Assembly (NCBI RefSeq): GCF_029835735.1
Contig: NZ_JAOEAL010000001.1
Span: forward strand, 2,232,001 to 2,296,000
DNA: 64,000 nt
Direction of reading: 5' to 3'
From: Shewanella sp. GD04112
GTDB taxonomy: Bacteria; Pseudomonadota; Gammaproteobacteria; Enterobacterales; Shewanellaceae
Shown: one piece after another, positions 6,917 through 18,000 of the stretch
Layout: every line of letters starts with the position of its first letter
How positions within the stretch are numbered: the stretch's first letter is position 1
The notes under the pieces: generated by a model
The model's database searches: none
What the model was told of the DNA's origin: nothing
What the model saw: only the letters and a program-made list of their open reading frames with translations
Program-made: the position numbers and the translations under genes

Positions 6917-9900
6917 TCACTTGATATTGAAGTTGTAATAGATATCGAGGGATTGGCCTAAGGTACCTGATACCGTTTCCAGATAGAGTTGCGATAACAG
7001 GTAGTATCTGACCGTCATCTCATAGCCTGGGTTAAATACCCCAACACCATATTTCACCATCAGGTTATCACCGATAAAGCCACTGATCGCCACGCGGCCC
7101 TCATCGTTGGTGTCCAGTTGTACGTTAGAGAAGCCAAACTCTTCAATAATCCCAGTGGCGGTACTGCCAATGTTATTGATGGCGCCACCGCCGCCGACCT
7201 GTGAACCTAAGCCCAGCGCCGCTCCCATCATCAACGAATTGTTCTGCTCGTTATTGCTGCTGTTAAAGCCGCTGCCTTTGATAATGTAAGACAGGATCTC
7301 TGCTTGCTCCTTAGCAGGGTTAGAGAACAGGGTTACCACTGGGCGGGCGGGCGTGCCCGTGACACGGACACCCGCGACTAGATCTTCACTCTTAATTTCA
7401 CGAATAGCTTCGATATTTAAGTTAGGCACGGATGTCGGGCCGACAAACTGCACTTCACCGGTACGGATTTTCAGGGTTTGTCCCATAAACTTATAGCTGC
7501 CTTGTTTGACTTTAATATCGCCAAATAGCAGTGGTGGGCGGAACGCCTGTTGCTGCAGTTTTAAGGTTCCTTGCAGTTTACCTTTAAGGCCCATGCCATC
7601 GACTTTTAAGTCGTTACCGACATTAATGTTTAGATCCGCCACAATGGCATAGGGGCTAGCTTTAGGTTGCGCCGCGGCAATCGAGTCATCGAAGACCACA
7701 TCTTCCGACAGGGCAACACCGCCTTCAGCGAGTTGGACTATCTTGATATTACCCGAAGGCACATCGACAACCCCTTTAACTTCGAGCTGTTGACTGCTAA
7801 AGGCGATGGTGAGATCGGGCGAGACATCAAGTAGCGTAAGTGGCGGTTGGATCACGGCTAATTTGTCGCCCTTAATTGCAAGCTCGCCACTGAATTGGCC
7901 CTGAGGCCAGCGCATATCACCCGTAACACGCCCCAAACCATTGCCCATCATCCAGCGGCCTTTGAGGGATGCCTGTTGACCGCCCAAGTCCATCGACATG
8001 TCGATTTTATTGATAAGCGTAGGGTTGGCCGTCAATGCGAGGGCGCCTTGGGTTAAGGACACATTGCCCGACACTTCTGGCGCATCCAAGGTGCCAGCAA
8101 AGTTTAATCTGCTGGTGAGCAAGCCTTCGAGAGTATTGAGCTGCGGGAAAAACTCACCTAAAGGTTGCAGGTTAATTTGCTTGATATTGGCGTAACCCGA
8201 CAAGGTTCTGTCCGGCGTTACGTTGACCGTGACCTCACTCTGCCAACTGGCGACATCTTCCGATTCAAAGCTAATTGACGAGAGGAGTCGTTTAGCGTCT
8301 AAGTTAGCTTTGAAATCAAGTTGTTGATAATTAATGGTGACTTCACGGTTTTTGGCTCGTTTAAGCTTGATGCTACCGGGAGTAAAATTAAAGTCGACAT
8401 TGGCCGTGGGTTTACGTCCCGCCGCCCAAGCAAAATTTGCCAACAGTGAAGAACTGCCATCCCACTGCATATTGTTGGGTAATACAGGCACTAATAGCTT
8501 GCCTAGATTGCCCGCATAACTGAGCTGAGCCTCGCCAGTTTTGCCAATAGTCACTTGATTATCGAGGCAAACCTTACTGTTGGGATTCACTAGACAGAAG
8601 GGGCTGATATTGCCTTTGGACTTATTTTGATCCCAGCCGACAAGAATATCCTTATCTATCTCCCAACGTCCGACGGGGGTTGCCAAGTTGATTTTATTCA
8701 CCTGCGCCTGCAGTTGGGATTTTTTCATATCGTATTGGCTAGTGACGCCAAGCTCGAGCCCAAGATCCCCTGTGGCGCTGAGAGTCAATTTTTGGTTTTG
8801 AATATCGCCTTTACTGCCCAAGGTCACGGTATCTAAACTCTGTGAGCCAAGTTGCAGTGCCTTTGACTTGAGTGATAGGGCAAACTCATGGGCATCCAAA
8901 GGCTTATAGTAAGCCTTGAGTGTTGACTCCCTGAGCTTAATATTTTGATGCACCAGATCGACCAGTTGCGCGGTTAACTCGACTTGTGGATGTTTCTCTT
9001 CCCCAGTGACATTGATATCGGCCTGCAATTGACCACTGGCCTGGGGCAACCATAAACCGAAATCGGGGACTTGCAGTTTACCCTCAAGGTTCCAGGTTTT
9101 GTTGGTTTCGCCCGCTAAGGTTAAGGTGGAACCCAATACCTTGGCATTGACACCTTTGGCGCTGATATACAGTTTATCGTTGATGCTGACATCGGCTGTG
9201 ATATCAAACGGATAACCCTGCATTGTGCCTGACAGTTGGGTGTCCGTTAGAGCCACTTGCCACTGTTTATCTAACAGGCGCCCGGTGGTCTGCAATTGGC
9301 CCGAGATTAAACTGTTTGGCAAGCTGCTCGTTGCACTTGCACTTGCACTTGCACTTGCACTTGTAGTTGTAGTTGCTTTTGCATTTGTAGTTGCAGCTGC
9401 AGTTGTTGTCGCAGGAGCGGGAGCATTTGTTATTGCTGGCGCTGGCTTATCGGTATTTGTGCTCGGTGCTTTAGCGTCCTTTGTAGGTGTTGATTCTGGA
9501 GTCTGTGCAGTTTCCGGCAGTGTGATTTCCTGTAATTTCAGATTATCGAGCAATACCTTGGCTTTCCAAGTGATCGCCTTAGCGTAATCTAGCTCACCAG
9601 TCACATCGACCGAACCTAGTTCGCCCTTCGCAGTAAACTGCTTAATATCGAGCTTTGCACCCTGATGATGAAGCTCACTGCTAATGGCTAACACTTTATG
9701 GAAAGGTGTGATGACATTTCCATTGAGCGTCGCGGCCTGTTGAGTGAGGGAGCCTTGGCTGTCGAGATTGAGGTCGCTCACAAGATACTCGGCATGTTGC
9801 AGCGGCCACTGTGCGCGGACTTTTTCCAGTTTCACCTTGTAGGGCAGCGTGGGATCTTTGAGGGTCAATTGTCCATTGAGACTAAAATCCACATCCCCTT

Positions 9901-11266
9901 TGGCAAGGGCGTGGATCCCCAGTTGTCCGACGCTTTGGCTAAGGGTTAGGCTTAATTGTTGATGGGTCAGTTCTGGCAACTCGGCAACCTGAGTGACATT
10001 GGCCTGAACCTCAAGCGCGAGCGGATAGTCCTGTTCGAGGGCGAGTTGACCCACCACAGACACTTCGCCATAACTATGGGCAAGCAGCAGTTTTTCTAGA
10101 GTTAACTGATACTTGGCAAATTGACCTTGAAGCTCAATATGACTAAATAGATCTTCGCGCGGACCAATCTGTAAACGGCTGTTGTCTAAACTGAGGTGCT
10201 TGACATCCACCGGGAAAGGCATAAAAACCTGTGGTAAATGGGCAAGTGCCCATTCCTCTGTAGATGCTTGCTTATCGGCGTTTTCATCCGTTTGTTTATC
10301 TGCTTGAGGATTTGCGGCAGTTTCCGTAGAAGGTTTCTTTTCGACAATTGGCTTGTCCGCTGAAGCTTTAGCACTTGCAGTCGCCACTGTGGTTGTTGAT
10401 TTTTCGGTCTCAGGCTGAGTTGTCGCCGCTGCGGTCGTGGTTTTTGCCGCTGCAGTTGCAGCTGTCTCGGCTGCCTTGGTGTCAGTGACTTGTGTGCCTG
10501 TGATTTGAGTGTCAGTGGCTTGAGTACCTGTAGCTTGAGTGCCTGCGCCTTGAGGATCTGTGTCTGGCGCAGGACTGTCGTCGGTTGGAATTAACACGGC
10601 CAAGCCTTCACTGCTAAGCTGCTCGACCGTCAGTCCTTCGGCAAACCAAGTTGCAGCGGTCTGAATATGATTTGCCGAAAAGCGCATCTTATCGACCGCA
10701 ATATTGATGTTGTTCAGTTCGGCGCTGTCGAGCTTTATGCCAAAGGGCAGAACCAGTTCACTCGGCTGATCATTTTCGGGGGTAACGTCTGCTTCAGTGG
10801 AACCTGAGCTTAAGGCCTCGGTATCGATATTGACATCGATTTGGCTCGCCGTTAAGGCATTCACGCACAGCTGCTTTTGTAGCAGACAAGTGGGTTGCCA
10901 TGCCAAATGTAAATCCTTGAGCTCGACCTTAATCCCATCCATCGACCAACTGGCGTGGGCTAAGGTGAGATCTTTATTTAACGAGCCAGAGGTGTAGGTG
11001 AGCGCCAGATCGGGCACAAACTTATCGGCTAAACCCACCGTTATCCGCGAGCCAATTTCAGTCCCGAGCAGTAATGCCGTTAACACCAAAAGACTTAAGG
11101 GAACGTAAACAATAATCCGCGTGCAGAGTTTAAATATTTGCCAAATGCGCAGCTTAAGTGTTTTGGGCTGCACGCACGTTGGATTTTGTTCCAAAGACAA
11201 TTGCTCAGGGGTTTGATTCTCTTGTTGAGCTGTTGCATTAGGCTCATGAATAGGGGGCTTGCTCAT
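6917..11266 (-). CDS. tamB: Translocation and assembly module inner-membrane subunit TamB
   Basis: Large AsmA-like periplasm-spanning protein (1449 aa) anchored in the inner membrane, partner of TamA. It acts in outer-membrane protein insertion and is implicated in phospholipid transport. One membrane helix (IIVYVPLSLLVLTALLLGTEIG) lies near residues 50-70. Long beta-rich repeats follow, and the C-terminal DUF490 domain ends in VSGTLGQSLDIYYNFNIK. The ATG at 11266 overlaps the tamA stop as ATGA; an in-frame start at 11299 would sit inside tamA. Two low-complexity Ala/Thr/Pro linkers (about 240-330 and 590-650) are inserted between beta segments; one contains a hexanucleotide tandem repeat. 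Confidence 0.93.
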   Translation of the reverse strand: MSKPPIHEPNATAQQENQTPEQLSLEQNPTCVQPKTLKLRIWQIFKLCTRIIVYVPLSLLVLTALLLGTEIGSRITVGLADKFVPDLALTYTSGSLNKDLTLAHASWSMDGIKVELKDLHLAWQPTCLLQKQLCVNALTASQIDVNIDTEALSSGSTEADVTPENDQPSELVLPFGIKLDSAELNNINIAVDKMRFSANHIQTAATWFAEGLTVEQLSSEGLAVLIPTDDSPAPDTDPQGAGTQATGTQATDTQITGTQVTDTKAAETAATAAAKTTTAAATTQPETEKSTTTVATASAKASADKPIVEKKPSTETAANPQADKQTDENADKQASTEEWALAHLPQVFMPFPVDVKHLSLDNSRLQIGPREDLFSHIELQGQFAKYQLTLEKLLLAHSYGEVSVVGQLALEQDYPLALEVQANVTQVAELPELTHQQLSLTLSQSVGQLGIHALAKGDVDFSLNGQLTLKDPTLPYKVKLEKVRAQWPLQHAEYLVSDLNLDSQGSLTQQAATLNGNVITPFHKVLAISSELHHQGAKLDIKQFTAKGELGSVDVTGELDYAKAITWKAKVLLDNLKLQEITLPETAQTPESTPTKDAKAPSTNTDKPAPAITNAPAPATTTAAATTNAKATTTTSASASASASATSSLPNSLISGQLQTTGRLLDKQWQVALTDTQLSGTMQGYPFDITADVSINDKLYISAKGVNAKVLGSTLTLAGETNKTWNLEGKLQVPDFGLWLPQASGQLQADINVTGEEKHPQVELTAQLVDLVHQNIKLRESTLKAYYKPLDAHEFALSLKSKALQLGSQSLDTVTLGSKGDIQNQKLTLSATGDLGLELGVTSQYDMKKSQLQAQVNKINLATPVGRWEIDKDILVGWDQNKSKGNISPFCLVNPNSKVCLDNQVTIGKTGEAQLSYAGNLGKLLVPVLPNNMQWDGSSSLLANFAWAAGRKPTANVDFNFTPGSIKLKRAKNREVTINYQQLDFKANLDAKRLLSSISFESEDVASWQSEVTVNVTPDRTLSGYANIKQINLQPLGEFFPQLNTLEGLLTSRLNFAGTLDAPEVSGNVSLTQGALALTANPTLINKIDMSMDLGGQQASLKGRWMMGNGLGRVTGDMRWPQGQFSGELAIKGDKLAVIQPPLTLLDVSPDLTIAFSSQQLEVKGVVDVPSGNIKIVQLAEGGVALSEDVVFDDSIAAAQPKASPYAIVADLNINVGNDLKVDGMGLKGKLQGTLKLQQQAFRPPLLFGDIKVKQGSYKFMGQTLKIRTGEVQFVGPTSVPNLNIEAIREIKSEDLVAGVRVTGTPARPVVTLFSNPAKEQAEILSYIIKGSGFNSSNNEQNNSLMMGAALGLGSQVGGGGAINNIGSTATGIIEEFGFSNVQLDTNDEGRVAISGFIGDNLMVKYGVGVFNPGYEMTVRYYLLSQLYLETVSGTLGQSLDIYYNFNIK
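9331..9377. repeat. tamB: Hexanucleotide tandem repeat inside tamB
   Basis: TTGCAC occurs five times in a row from 9331 to 9360, followed by degenerate copies (TTGTAG twice, TTGC). On the coding strand it encodes an Ala-Ser run (SASASASASA) in a Thr/Ala-rich linker. The unit is a multiple of three, so changes in copy number would keep the frame. Confidence 0.85.
10480..10556. repeat. tamB: Imperfect repeats in the first TamB linker
   Basis: The coding strand encodes a series of five-residue units of the form G/D-T-Q-x-T (TGTQATGTQATDTQITGTQ). The DNA units are about 15 bases with third-position differences. It is a low-complexity spacer rather than a folded domain. Confidence 0.6.
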
Positions 11267-13119
11267 AGCTCTGTCCCCATGGTTAAGTGAATGCGCCATG
11301 AACGGTCAATGGTGTCTGTCTCTTTCAAACCAACCCCTAAATCTAACTTAATTGGGCCAATGGGGGAGATCCAATGGATACCACCACCCACTGAGACTAC
11401 GGGTTCAAACTGATTGTTATCAAAGGCGTTACCCGCATCCACAAAGGTAGCAACACGCCAAGTTGGGGTGACGTAATATTGATATTCCAAACTGCCGACC
11501 ATGAGATAACGACCACCGATAACTTCACGATTGACTTTGCCATCGGCATCGATGTAATCGAGATAAGGCCCAAGTTCTTGATAGCCATAACCACGTATGG
11601 TTTGGTCGCCACCGGCAAAATAGCGCAGTGATGGTGGGATAAAGGCCAGCTCATTTTCATTGGCTAGGTTGGCGGCGAGATCCATACGCGCCACGATTCT
11701 GTGGTTATCAAAAAAGGTGTCAATCCACTTAAACTTGGCCTGTAAGCGGGCAAGGCGTGTCTCGGAGCCAAGATAAGGATCGGCATAATCTAGGCTATAC
11801 ATTTGCCTGAAACCAGACTTGGGATCGAGTGAGTTATCCCCACGGGTCGTTTTAGAAAAGTTGATTCCCGCCAGATAAAAACTGGGGCTGTAATCGGTAT
11901 CGGACTGAGTATATTCCTCGCGAATCGCATCGAGGGAATAGGTCATCAGCCATTGATTATCTAAGCGTTGCTGCCTGAGTAGCCCGAGCAAATACTTAGT
12001 CGACTCCAATTGGCCTGTGTTACGAAAATCGCGGTTCTCGGGCTCGTAAATCTGGGTTACTCCGTATTTATCCCGCAGCAAGCCTAGGCGAATTTTCAGT
12101 TGATCGTCTAAGGGATGAGTCAGCGGAATCGTATAAGTGGTTAAAAACTTAGGCCTGTCAGGCGACCACTCTAAACTGGTCTCCTGGGAGTGACCGTATT
12201 TATTGATTTGTGGCGTACGCCAAGTGACCCGCACCCTAGGGTCGAAGGTTTTATCGGCGCTTTGGCCTATATCGCCACCGAGACCTAATTCTATCGAGTG
12301 GCTGGCCTTATTGGTAAGCTCCACCTTGACGGGCAACTGGTTATCCTTTGCCTGATCGATCTGCGGTATGACCTTGATATTGGCGAAATAGCCCGTATCC
12401 AGCAACTGGCGGTTTAGGGCGCTGACCCGACGGGTCGAATAGGCGGCATCTTCCTTGAAGGGGATAAGCTTAGTGAGAATATCCGGCTCTAAGGTATGGC
12501 CCTCAAAGCTCACTTGTCCAAAATGGTAACGTGCGCCTGAGTTAAAATGCAGGCTAATTTGCGCCGTGTTTAAATCGCGGTTGATTTTGATTTGCGACTC
12601 GGTGAATTCGCCATCGAAATACCCCCTCGCGAGGGCAAGCGTCACCAGTTGGGATTTCACATCGGAATACACTCCATGGTTGAGTGTATCCCCAGGCTTG
12701 ATATTCACCTCCGCAAGCCACTTATCGAAGGCGCGATCGTCGAGCATCTCGCCGGAGAAATTAATATCAACCCATTGGATCTTTACCGGTTCACCCGCTT
12801 TGACCGTGAGCTTTAATTCCCACGGGCCTTTTTCTTTTTCGACTAACTGTTCTTCCACTTCACCATGGTAATAGCCCATGGACTCGAGGGCGGTGGAGAC
12901 ATTGTCTTCCACGTTAAATAAGAAGGCTCGGCGCTGCACTTCGGAGTCGGGCATAGCACCTAAGTGGGCGAGAATATTACGCTTTAGGGCTTCGTCGACC
13001 CCGTTCACTGAAAGCGTTAACAAGTTATCGGCGGCCATCGCCCCCGATGTCACTAAACTCAGGCCAAGTAGCAAATGAAGACGAAAAGATAATGACGTTA
13101 TTTGCAAGTATCGCTGCAC
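11263..13119 (-). CDS. tamA: Translocation and assembly module outer-membrane subunit TamA
   Basis: Omp85-family outer-membrane beta-barrel with N-terminal POTRA domains; with TamB it forms the TAM complex. The signal peptide (LQITSLSFRLHLLLGLSLVTSGAMA) is followed by POTRA repeats to about residue 250. A 16-strand-type barrel follows, with the FAGGDQTIRGYGYQELGP motif and a C-terminal strand ending IHLTMGTEL. Three in-frame starts are possible. GTG at 13119 has AGGGA seven bases upstream and gives a compact signal peptide; ATG at 13146 has no clear Shine-Dalgarno. The stop overlaps the tamB start as ATGA. Confidence 0.9.
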   Translation of the reverse strand: MQRYLQITSLSFRLHLLLGLSLVTSGAMAADNLLTLSVNGVDEALKRNILAHLGAMPDSEVQRRAFLFNVEDNVSTALESMGYYHGEVEEQLVEKEKGPWELKLTVKAGEPVKIQWVDINFSGEMLDDRAFDKWLAEVNIKPGDTLNHGVYSDVKSQLVTLALARGYFDGEFTESQIKINRDLNTAQISLHFNSGARYHFGQVSFEGHTLEPDILTKLIPFKEDAAYSTRRVSALNRQLLDTGYFANIKVIPQIDQAKDNQLPVKVELTNKASHSIELGLGGDIGQSADKTFDPRVRVTWRTPQINKYGHSQETSLEWSPDRPKFLTTYTIPLTHPLDDQLKIRLGLLRDKYGVTQIYEPENRDFRNTGQLESTKYLLGLLRQQRLDNQWLMTYSLDAIREEYTQSDTDYSPSFYLAGINFSKTTRGDNSLDPKSGFRQMYSLDYADPYLGSETRLARLQAKFKWIDTFFDNHRIVARMDLAANLANENELAFIPPSLRYFAGGDQTIRGYGYQELGPYLDYIDADGKVNREVIGGRYLMVGSLEYQYYVTPTWRVATFVDAGNAFDNNQFEPVVSVGGGIHWISPIGPIKLDLGVGLKETDTIDRSWRIHLTMGTEL

Positions 13120-13239
13120 TTTATAATCCCTGTGATGTGAGTTCATTGTCGCCAGAATAGGCGCAACAGGCAAGGAGATGATTGAAATTAGTCATTGAAA
13201 TGGTTACAAAGGACGTTACTGTTTAAGGGGATGTAAATA

Positions 13240-14271
13240 ATGAAAATAAAATTAGCGACCTTTAGTTTAATTCTCTCGAGTGCACTTTTTATGTCAGAAA
13301 ATACCCAAGCGAATGAAAAACCTTTTGCCATTGCGATCCACGGTGGCGCTGGCACGATTTCTAAGGCCAACCTCACGCCAGAGCTGCGTCAGGCCTATAA
13401 AGACAAGCTCAAAGAAGCCGTCGACAAAGGCTCAAAAGTGCTTGAGCAGGGCGGTGATAGCTTAGTCGCGGTGCAAACCGCTATCAATGTATTAGAAAAC
13501 AGCCCGCTGTTTAACGCCGGTGTCGGTTCGGTTTACACCTATGATGGCGGCCACGAGTTAGATGCGTCGATTATGGATGGTAAAACCATGAATGCGGGCG
13601 CCGTAGCGGGTGTGCGCCATATCGCTAATCCCATCGATTTGGCCTTAGCCGTAATGAATAAGTCAGAGCATGTCATGCTGTCGGGCGCAGGCGCCGAGGA
13701 GTTTGCCTTAACCCAAGGTTTTAAACTGGTACCTAATAGCCATTTCGATAGCGATGCCCGTTATCAACAATTACTCGATGCCAGACAAAAACTGCAGGCG
13801 GCTGAAAAATCAGATCAAATTGCGGGTATTGAGATGAAAGATCTCGATTATAAATTTGGTACCGTTGGAGCTGTCGCCTTAGATAAAAACGGCAACTTAG
13901 CGGCGGGTACTTCTACTGGTGGTATGACGGCCAAGCGTTTTGGTCGCATTGGAGACTCGCCCGTGATTGGGGCTGGCACCTATGCCGAAAACGGCGTTTG
14001 CGCTGTGTCGGCCACGGGCCACGGTGAGTTTTTTATTCGCTACCAAGTGGCGGGCGATATCTGCGCTAAGGTGAAATACCAGCAAAAATCCATTATTCAA
14101 GCGGCAGATGAAGTGATTAATCAACGCCTTATCACCGCTGGTGGCTCTGGAGGTGTGATAGCTGTCGACCACAGGGGCAATATTGCCACGCCATTTAACA
14201 CCGAAGGCATGTACCGCGCTACCCGTAGTAATGGCGAGCCTGCCCAAGTGATGATTTGGCAGGACCAATAA
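13240..14271 (+). CDS. Isoaspartyl peptidase / L-asparaginase (Ntn hydrolase)
   Basis: Plant-type asparaginase/isoaspartyl dipeptidase (343 aa), cleaved by itself into two subunits. The signal peptide MKIKLATFSLILSSALFMSENTQA indicates export. The catalytic threonine is T208 in FGTVGAVALD, which becomes the N-terminus of the small subunit. AIHGGAGTI at the front, the GVGSVYTYDG segment and AAGTSTGGMTAKRFGRIGDSPVIGAGTYA are family signatures. It removes beta-aspartyl linkages from damaged peptides or hydrolyses asparagine. It is divergent from tamA, separated by about 120 bases, with its own promoter presumably in that gap. A 13-bp inverted repeat follows the stop. Confidence 0.92.
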   Translation: MKIKLATFSLILSSALFMSENTQANEKPFAIAIHGGAGTISKANLTPELRQAYKDKLKEAVDKGSKVLEQGGDSLVAVQTAINVLENSPLFNAGVGSVYTYDGGHELDASIMDGKTMNAGAVAGVRHIANPIDLALAVMNKSEHVMLSGAGAEEFALTQGFKLVPNSHFDSDARYQQLLDARQKLQAAEKSDQIAGIEMKDLDYKFGTVGAVALDKNGNLAAGTSTGGMTAKRFGRIGDSPVIGAGTYAENGVCAVSATGHGEFFIRYQVAGDICAKVKYQQKSIIQAADEVINQRLITAGGSGGVIAVDHRGNIATPFNTEGMYRATRSNGEPAQVMIWQDQ

Positions 14272-14282
14272 GGTTACAGCCT

Positions 14283-14317
14283 ATTGCCTTAGCGCGCTTA
14301 ACATGCGCTAAGGCAAT
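14283..14317. terminator. Inverted repeat after the isoaspartyl peptidase gene
   Basis: ATTGCCTTAGCGC at 14283-14295 pairs with GCGCTAAGGCAAT at 14305-14317 (13 bp, 9-base loop). It lies 12 bases after the stop. No T-run follows, so it may stabilise the 3' end or terminate weakly. Confidence 0.55.
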
Positions 14318-14520
14318 ATCTCTAAGCCATCCTTTTCAAAATGGCGTTTGTAGGCCCAGTGTTACCCCTCTAAATCACCGCTTTTATCCGCCCAATTTCC
14401 TTTCCGCTGAGTAAATAGATAACTCCAATCGATATTAATCGCTTACCACTTGCGAGATTTTGACTAGACTCAAAGCGTAAGCCGAGTTGAGTTGGTAAAG
14501 GATAGATTGGGGAGATTGCT

Positions 14521-14937
14521 ATGGATTCAATAAAAATACGCGACCATATGGATCGTCAACCCGTATTGCTACGCGCCAATATGTCGCTGGCCACTGCGGT
14601 TGAAAAACTGTTAGACAATAACAAGATGGGTGCTGCTGTCGTGGATGATAACGGCGATTTAGTGGGCTTTTTATCCCAGCAAGATTGTTTAGCCGTGATG
14701 CTAAAGAGCAGTTATCACTGTGATATGACCTCAGTGGTAAAAGATTGCATGCGCACCGAAGTCTTGTATGTCGGTCCCGATGACAGCATTTTGCAATTAG
14801 CAGAGCAAATGCTTGGCTCTAAACCTAAGATTTATCCCGTGGTCGAGCAGGGTAAAGTCGTCGGCACCATTAACCGCACGAATGTGCTGCGCGCCATGAA
14901 TGTGTATATGCAGCAATGTTACTTAGCACCCGCCTAA
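14521..14937 (+). CDS. CBS-domain pair protein
   Basis: A 138-aa stand-alone protein made of two CBS domains (about 10-60 and 75-130). Such tandem pairs usually bind adenine nucleotides or S-adenosyl ligands. MRANMSLATAVEKLLDNNKMGAAVVDDNG-like features (LVGFLSQQDCLAVML and KVVGTINRTNVLRAM) mark the two repeats. ATG is preceded by GGGGAGA. There is no catalytic domain and no operon partner: hrpA follows after 127 bases. The regulated target cannot be told from the sequence. Confidence 0.85.
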   Translation: MDSIKIRDHMDRQPVLLRANMSLATAVEKLLDNNKMGAAVVDDNGDLVGFLSQQDCLAVMLKSSYHCDMTSVVKDCMRTEVLYVGPDDSILQLAEQMLGSKPKIYPVVEQGKVVGTINRTNVLRAMNVYMQQCYLAPA

Positions 14938-15064
14938 GCGCTAAGCCTTTCAAAAGGTGATTAATTTGCCTATTTTTCATCCTTTTGAGGCCAAATTAGT
15001 CGTACCAATACATCCCGTTCCTTGCTAGGATCGCTGTTTTCGATGCTAGCAATGGAATTTGGTT

Positions 15065-18000
15065 TTGAACTCTGACAAACATCCGTTATCGAGCGACTTT
15101 CTCAAGCAGTGCTTTCAAAGTGATGCCTCGCGGATCCGCCGCCGTTTATTTAAGCTCAATGAAGAAGTCGATTCTGATAAGAAAACCCAAGAGTTAGCCA
15201 AACTTGCAGAGCAGGCGCAAGCAGCGTTCGAAAAGGTCGAGCAGCGCCTTAAGGCGCGCCCGAAAATCCAATATCCAGATAATCTGCCCGTTAGCGGCAT
15301 GCGCGAAGAGATCGCTAAAGCCATCAGTGAAAACCAAGTGGTGATCATTGCGGGTGAAACCGGTTCAGGTAAAACCACTCAGCTCCCGAAAATCTGTTTA
15401 GAACTGGGCCTTGGTAGTCGCGGCTTTATTGGTCATACCCAGCCGCGGCGATTAGCGGCGCGTAGCGTGGCGACACGTGTTGCTGAAGAATTACAAAGTC
15501 CGCTCGGCGAAGTGGTGGGCTTTAAGGTGCGTTTTGCCGATGCCTTAAAGAGCGAATCCTATATCAAGCTGATGACTGACGGGATTTTACTGGCGGAGCT
15601 CACCTCGGATCGCTATTTAGATCAATACGATACTATCATTATCGACGAGGCGCACGAGCGCAGCCTCAACATCGATTTTATCTTGGGTTACCTCAAGCAA
15701 ATTCTGAAAAAACGCCCCGATCTTAAGATTATCATCACCTCGGCGACTATCGATGTTGAGCGTTTTTCTAAGCATTTCAATAATGCACCTATTATCGAAG
15801 TTTCTGGCCGGACGTATCCGGTGGAAACCCGTTATCGCCCGTTGGTGCAAGATACCGAAGCGGATCTCGACCAAATCGAAGGGATTTTTGCTGCCGTTGA
15901 CGAATTAGTCGCCGAAGGCTTGGGCGATATTCTGATCTTTATGAACGGCGAGCGCGAAATTCGTGATACCGCCGAGCAGCTTAACCGTCGCAATTACCGC
16001 GATACCGAGATTTTGCCGCTGTATGCGCGCCTCTCCTACGGCGAGCAGTCCAAGGTATTCAGCAGCCATACTGGGCGTCGCATCGTGCTTGCCACTAACG
16101 TGGCGGAAACATCGCTCACCGTCCCTGGTATTCGTTATGTTATTGACCCAGGCACAGCGCGGATCAGCCGTTACAGTTATCGCACTAAGGTGCAGCGCCT
16201 GCCCATCGAGCCCATTTCACAGGCCAGTGCCAATCAGCGTCAAGGCCGCTGCGGCCGTGTTGGCCCGGGTATTTGTATTCGTTTATACGATGAGGCGGAT
16301 TTTAACAGTCGTCCCGCGTTTACCGATCCCGAAATCCTACGCACCAACTTAGCCTCGGTTATTTTGCAGATGCTCGCCATCGGCCTTGGCGATATTGCGG
16401 CGTTCCCCTTTATTGAGCCGCCCGATCCGCGCCATATTCGCGATGGCTTCTTACTGCTTGAGGAATTGCAAGCCGTTAAGCAGCAGAAGGGCAATATCGT
16501 GTTAACGCCGCTTGGGCGTCAGTTATCGCAGATCCCGGTGGATCCGCGTTTAGCGCGTATGGTGGTGGAGAGTCATCAGCTGGGCTGCTTGCAGGAAGTG
16601 TTAGTGATTGCCGCGGGTCTGTCGATTCAAGATCCCCGCGAGCGTCCCATGGATAAAAAGCAGGCGTCCGATGAGGCCCATCGCCGTTTTGCCGATCCCC
16701 ATTCAGATTTTGTCAGTTGGGTGAACCTATGGCAGCACTTAAAAGAGCAGCAAAAGGAATTATCCGCCAGCCAGTTCCGTAAAAAATGCCGCGACGAGTA
16801 CTTAGCCTACCTGCGTGTGCGCGAATGGCAGGATTTATATACTCAGCTAAAACAAGCGGTTCACGATTTAAAGTGGCGCTTAAACGAGACGCCAACCAAC
16901 TACGATGCGCTGCACCGTGCGCTGTTATCTGGCCTGCTGAGTCATATCGGCTTTAAGGACAATAACAACGAATATTTAGGTGCACGCAATCGTAAGTTTT
17001 TTGTGTTCCCAGGTTCACCGCTGGCGAAAAAAGGCCCGAAATGGATCATGGCGGCGGAGCTTACCGAAACCTCTAAGCTGTTTGCGCGCTGCTGCGCCAA
17101 AATTGAACCAGAGTGGCTCGAGCCGTTAGCGGCGCATCTGATTAAAAAGAATCACCTCGAGCCGCATTTTGAGGCAAAACAGGGCAGTGTCATTGCCTTT
17201 GAAAACCAAGTGCTTTACGGTTTGACCGTGGTGCATCGCCGCCGCGTGCAATACGGGCCGATTAATCCTGTTGAAGCGCGGGAAATTTTTATCCGTAGCG
17301 CGCTCGCCGAAGGGCAATTACAAACCAAAGAAGCCTTCTTTATCGCTAACCAAAAGCTATTAGAGGATGTCGAAGCGCTCGAGCACAAGTCCCGTCGCCG
17401 CGATATTTTGGTCGATGAACAAGTGTTGATGGACTTTTACGAGCCGCGCATTCCCGAAGGCATCTATAACGCGCCTAAGTTCTTTAGCTGGTGGAAAGAA
17501 GCGCGCCGAACTCAACCCGATTTACTCGATTTTAATAAGTCACTATTGATGCAGCGCAGTGCCGATCATATCTCGGCGCTCGATTTCCCCGACACTTGGC
17601 ACAAGGGCAATATTCGCTTGCAACTGAGTTATCACTTTGATCCTGCAGCGAGTGATGATGGCGTTTCTGTGCATATTCCAGTGGCACTACTCAATCAAAT
17701 CGATGATACGGATTTCGATTGGCTGGTGGCGGGGATGCGTGAGGAGAAATGCGTCGCCCTGATTAAGTCTTTGCCTAAAGGACTAAGACGTAACTTTGTG
17801 CCTGCGCCCGATTATGCCCGAGCCTGCGTGCAAGCAATGCAGCCCTTTAGCGCCAGTTTACTCGACGCCATGTGCAAACAGCTTTTGCGTATGAGTGGCA
17901 CCCGCGTCAATCCTGAAGATTTTGATGTCACGCAGATGCCCGCGCATTTGCAAATGAACTTTAAGATTGAGGACGACAAGGGCAAATTAGTCGCACAGGG

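Noticed and set aside
9225..9587. A 120-aa open frame on the plus strand opposite tamB with long Ala/Val runs
   Set aside because: It is the antisense shadow of the Ala/Thr-rich linker of tamB; the repeats explain the open frame.
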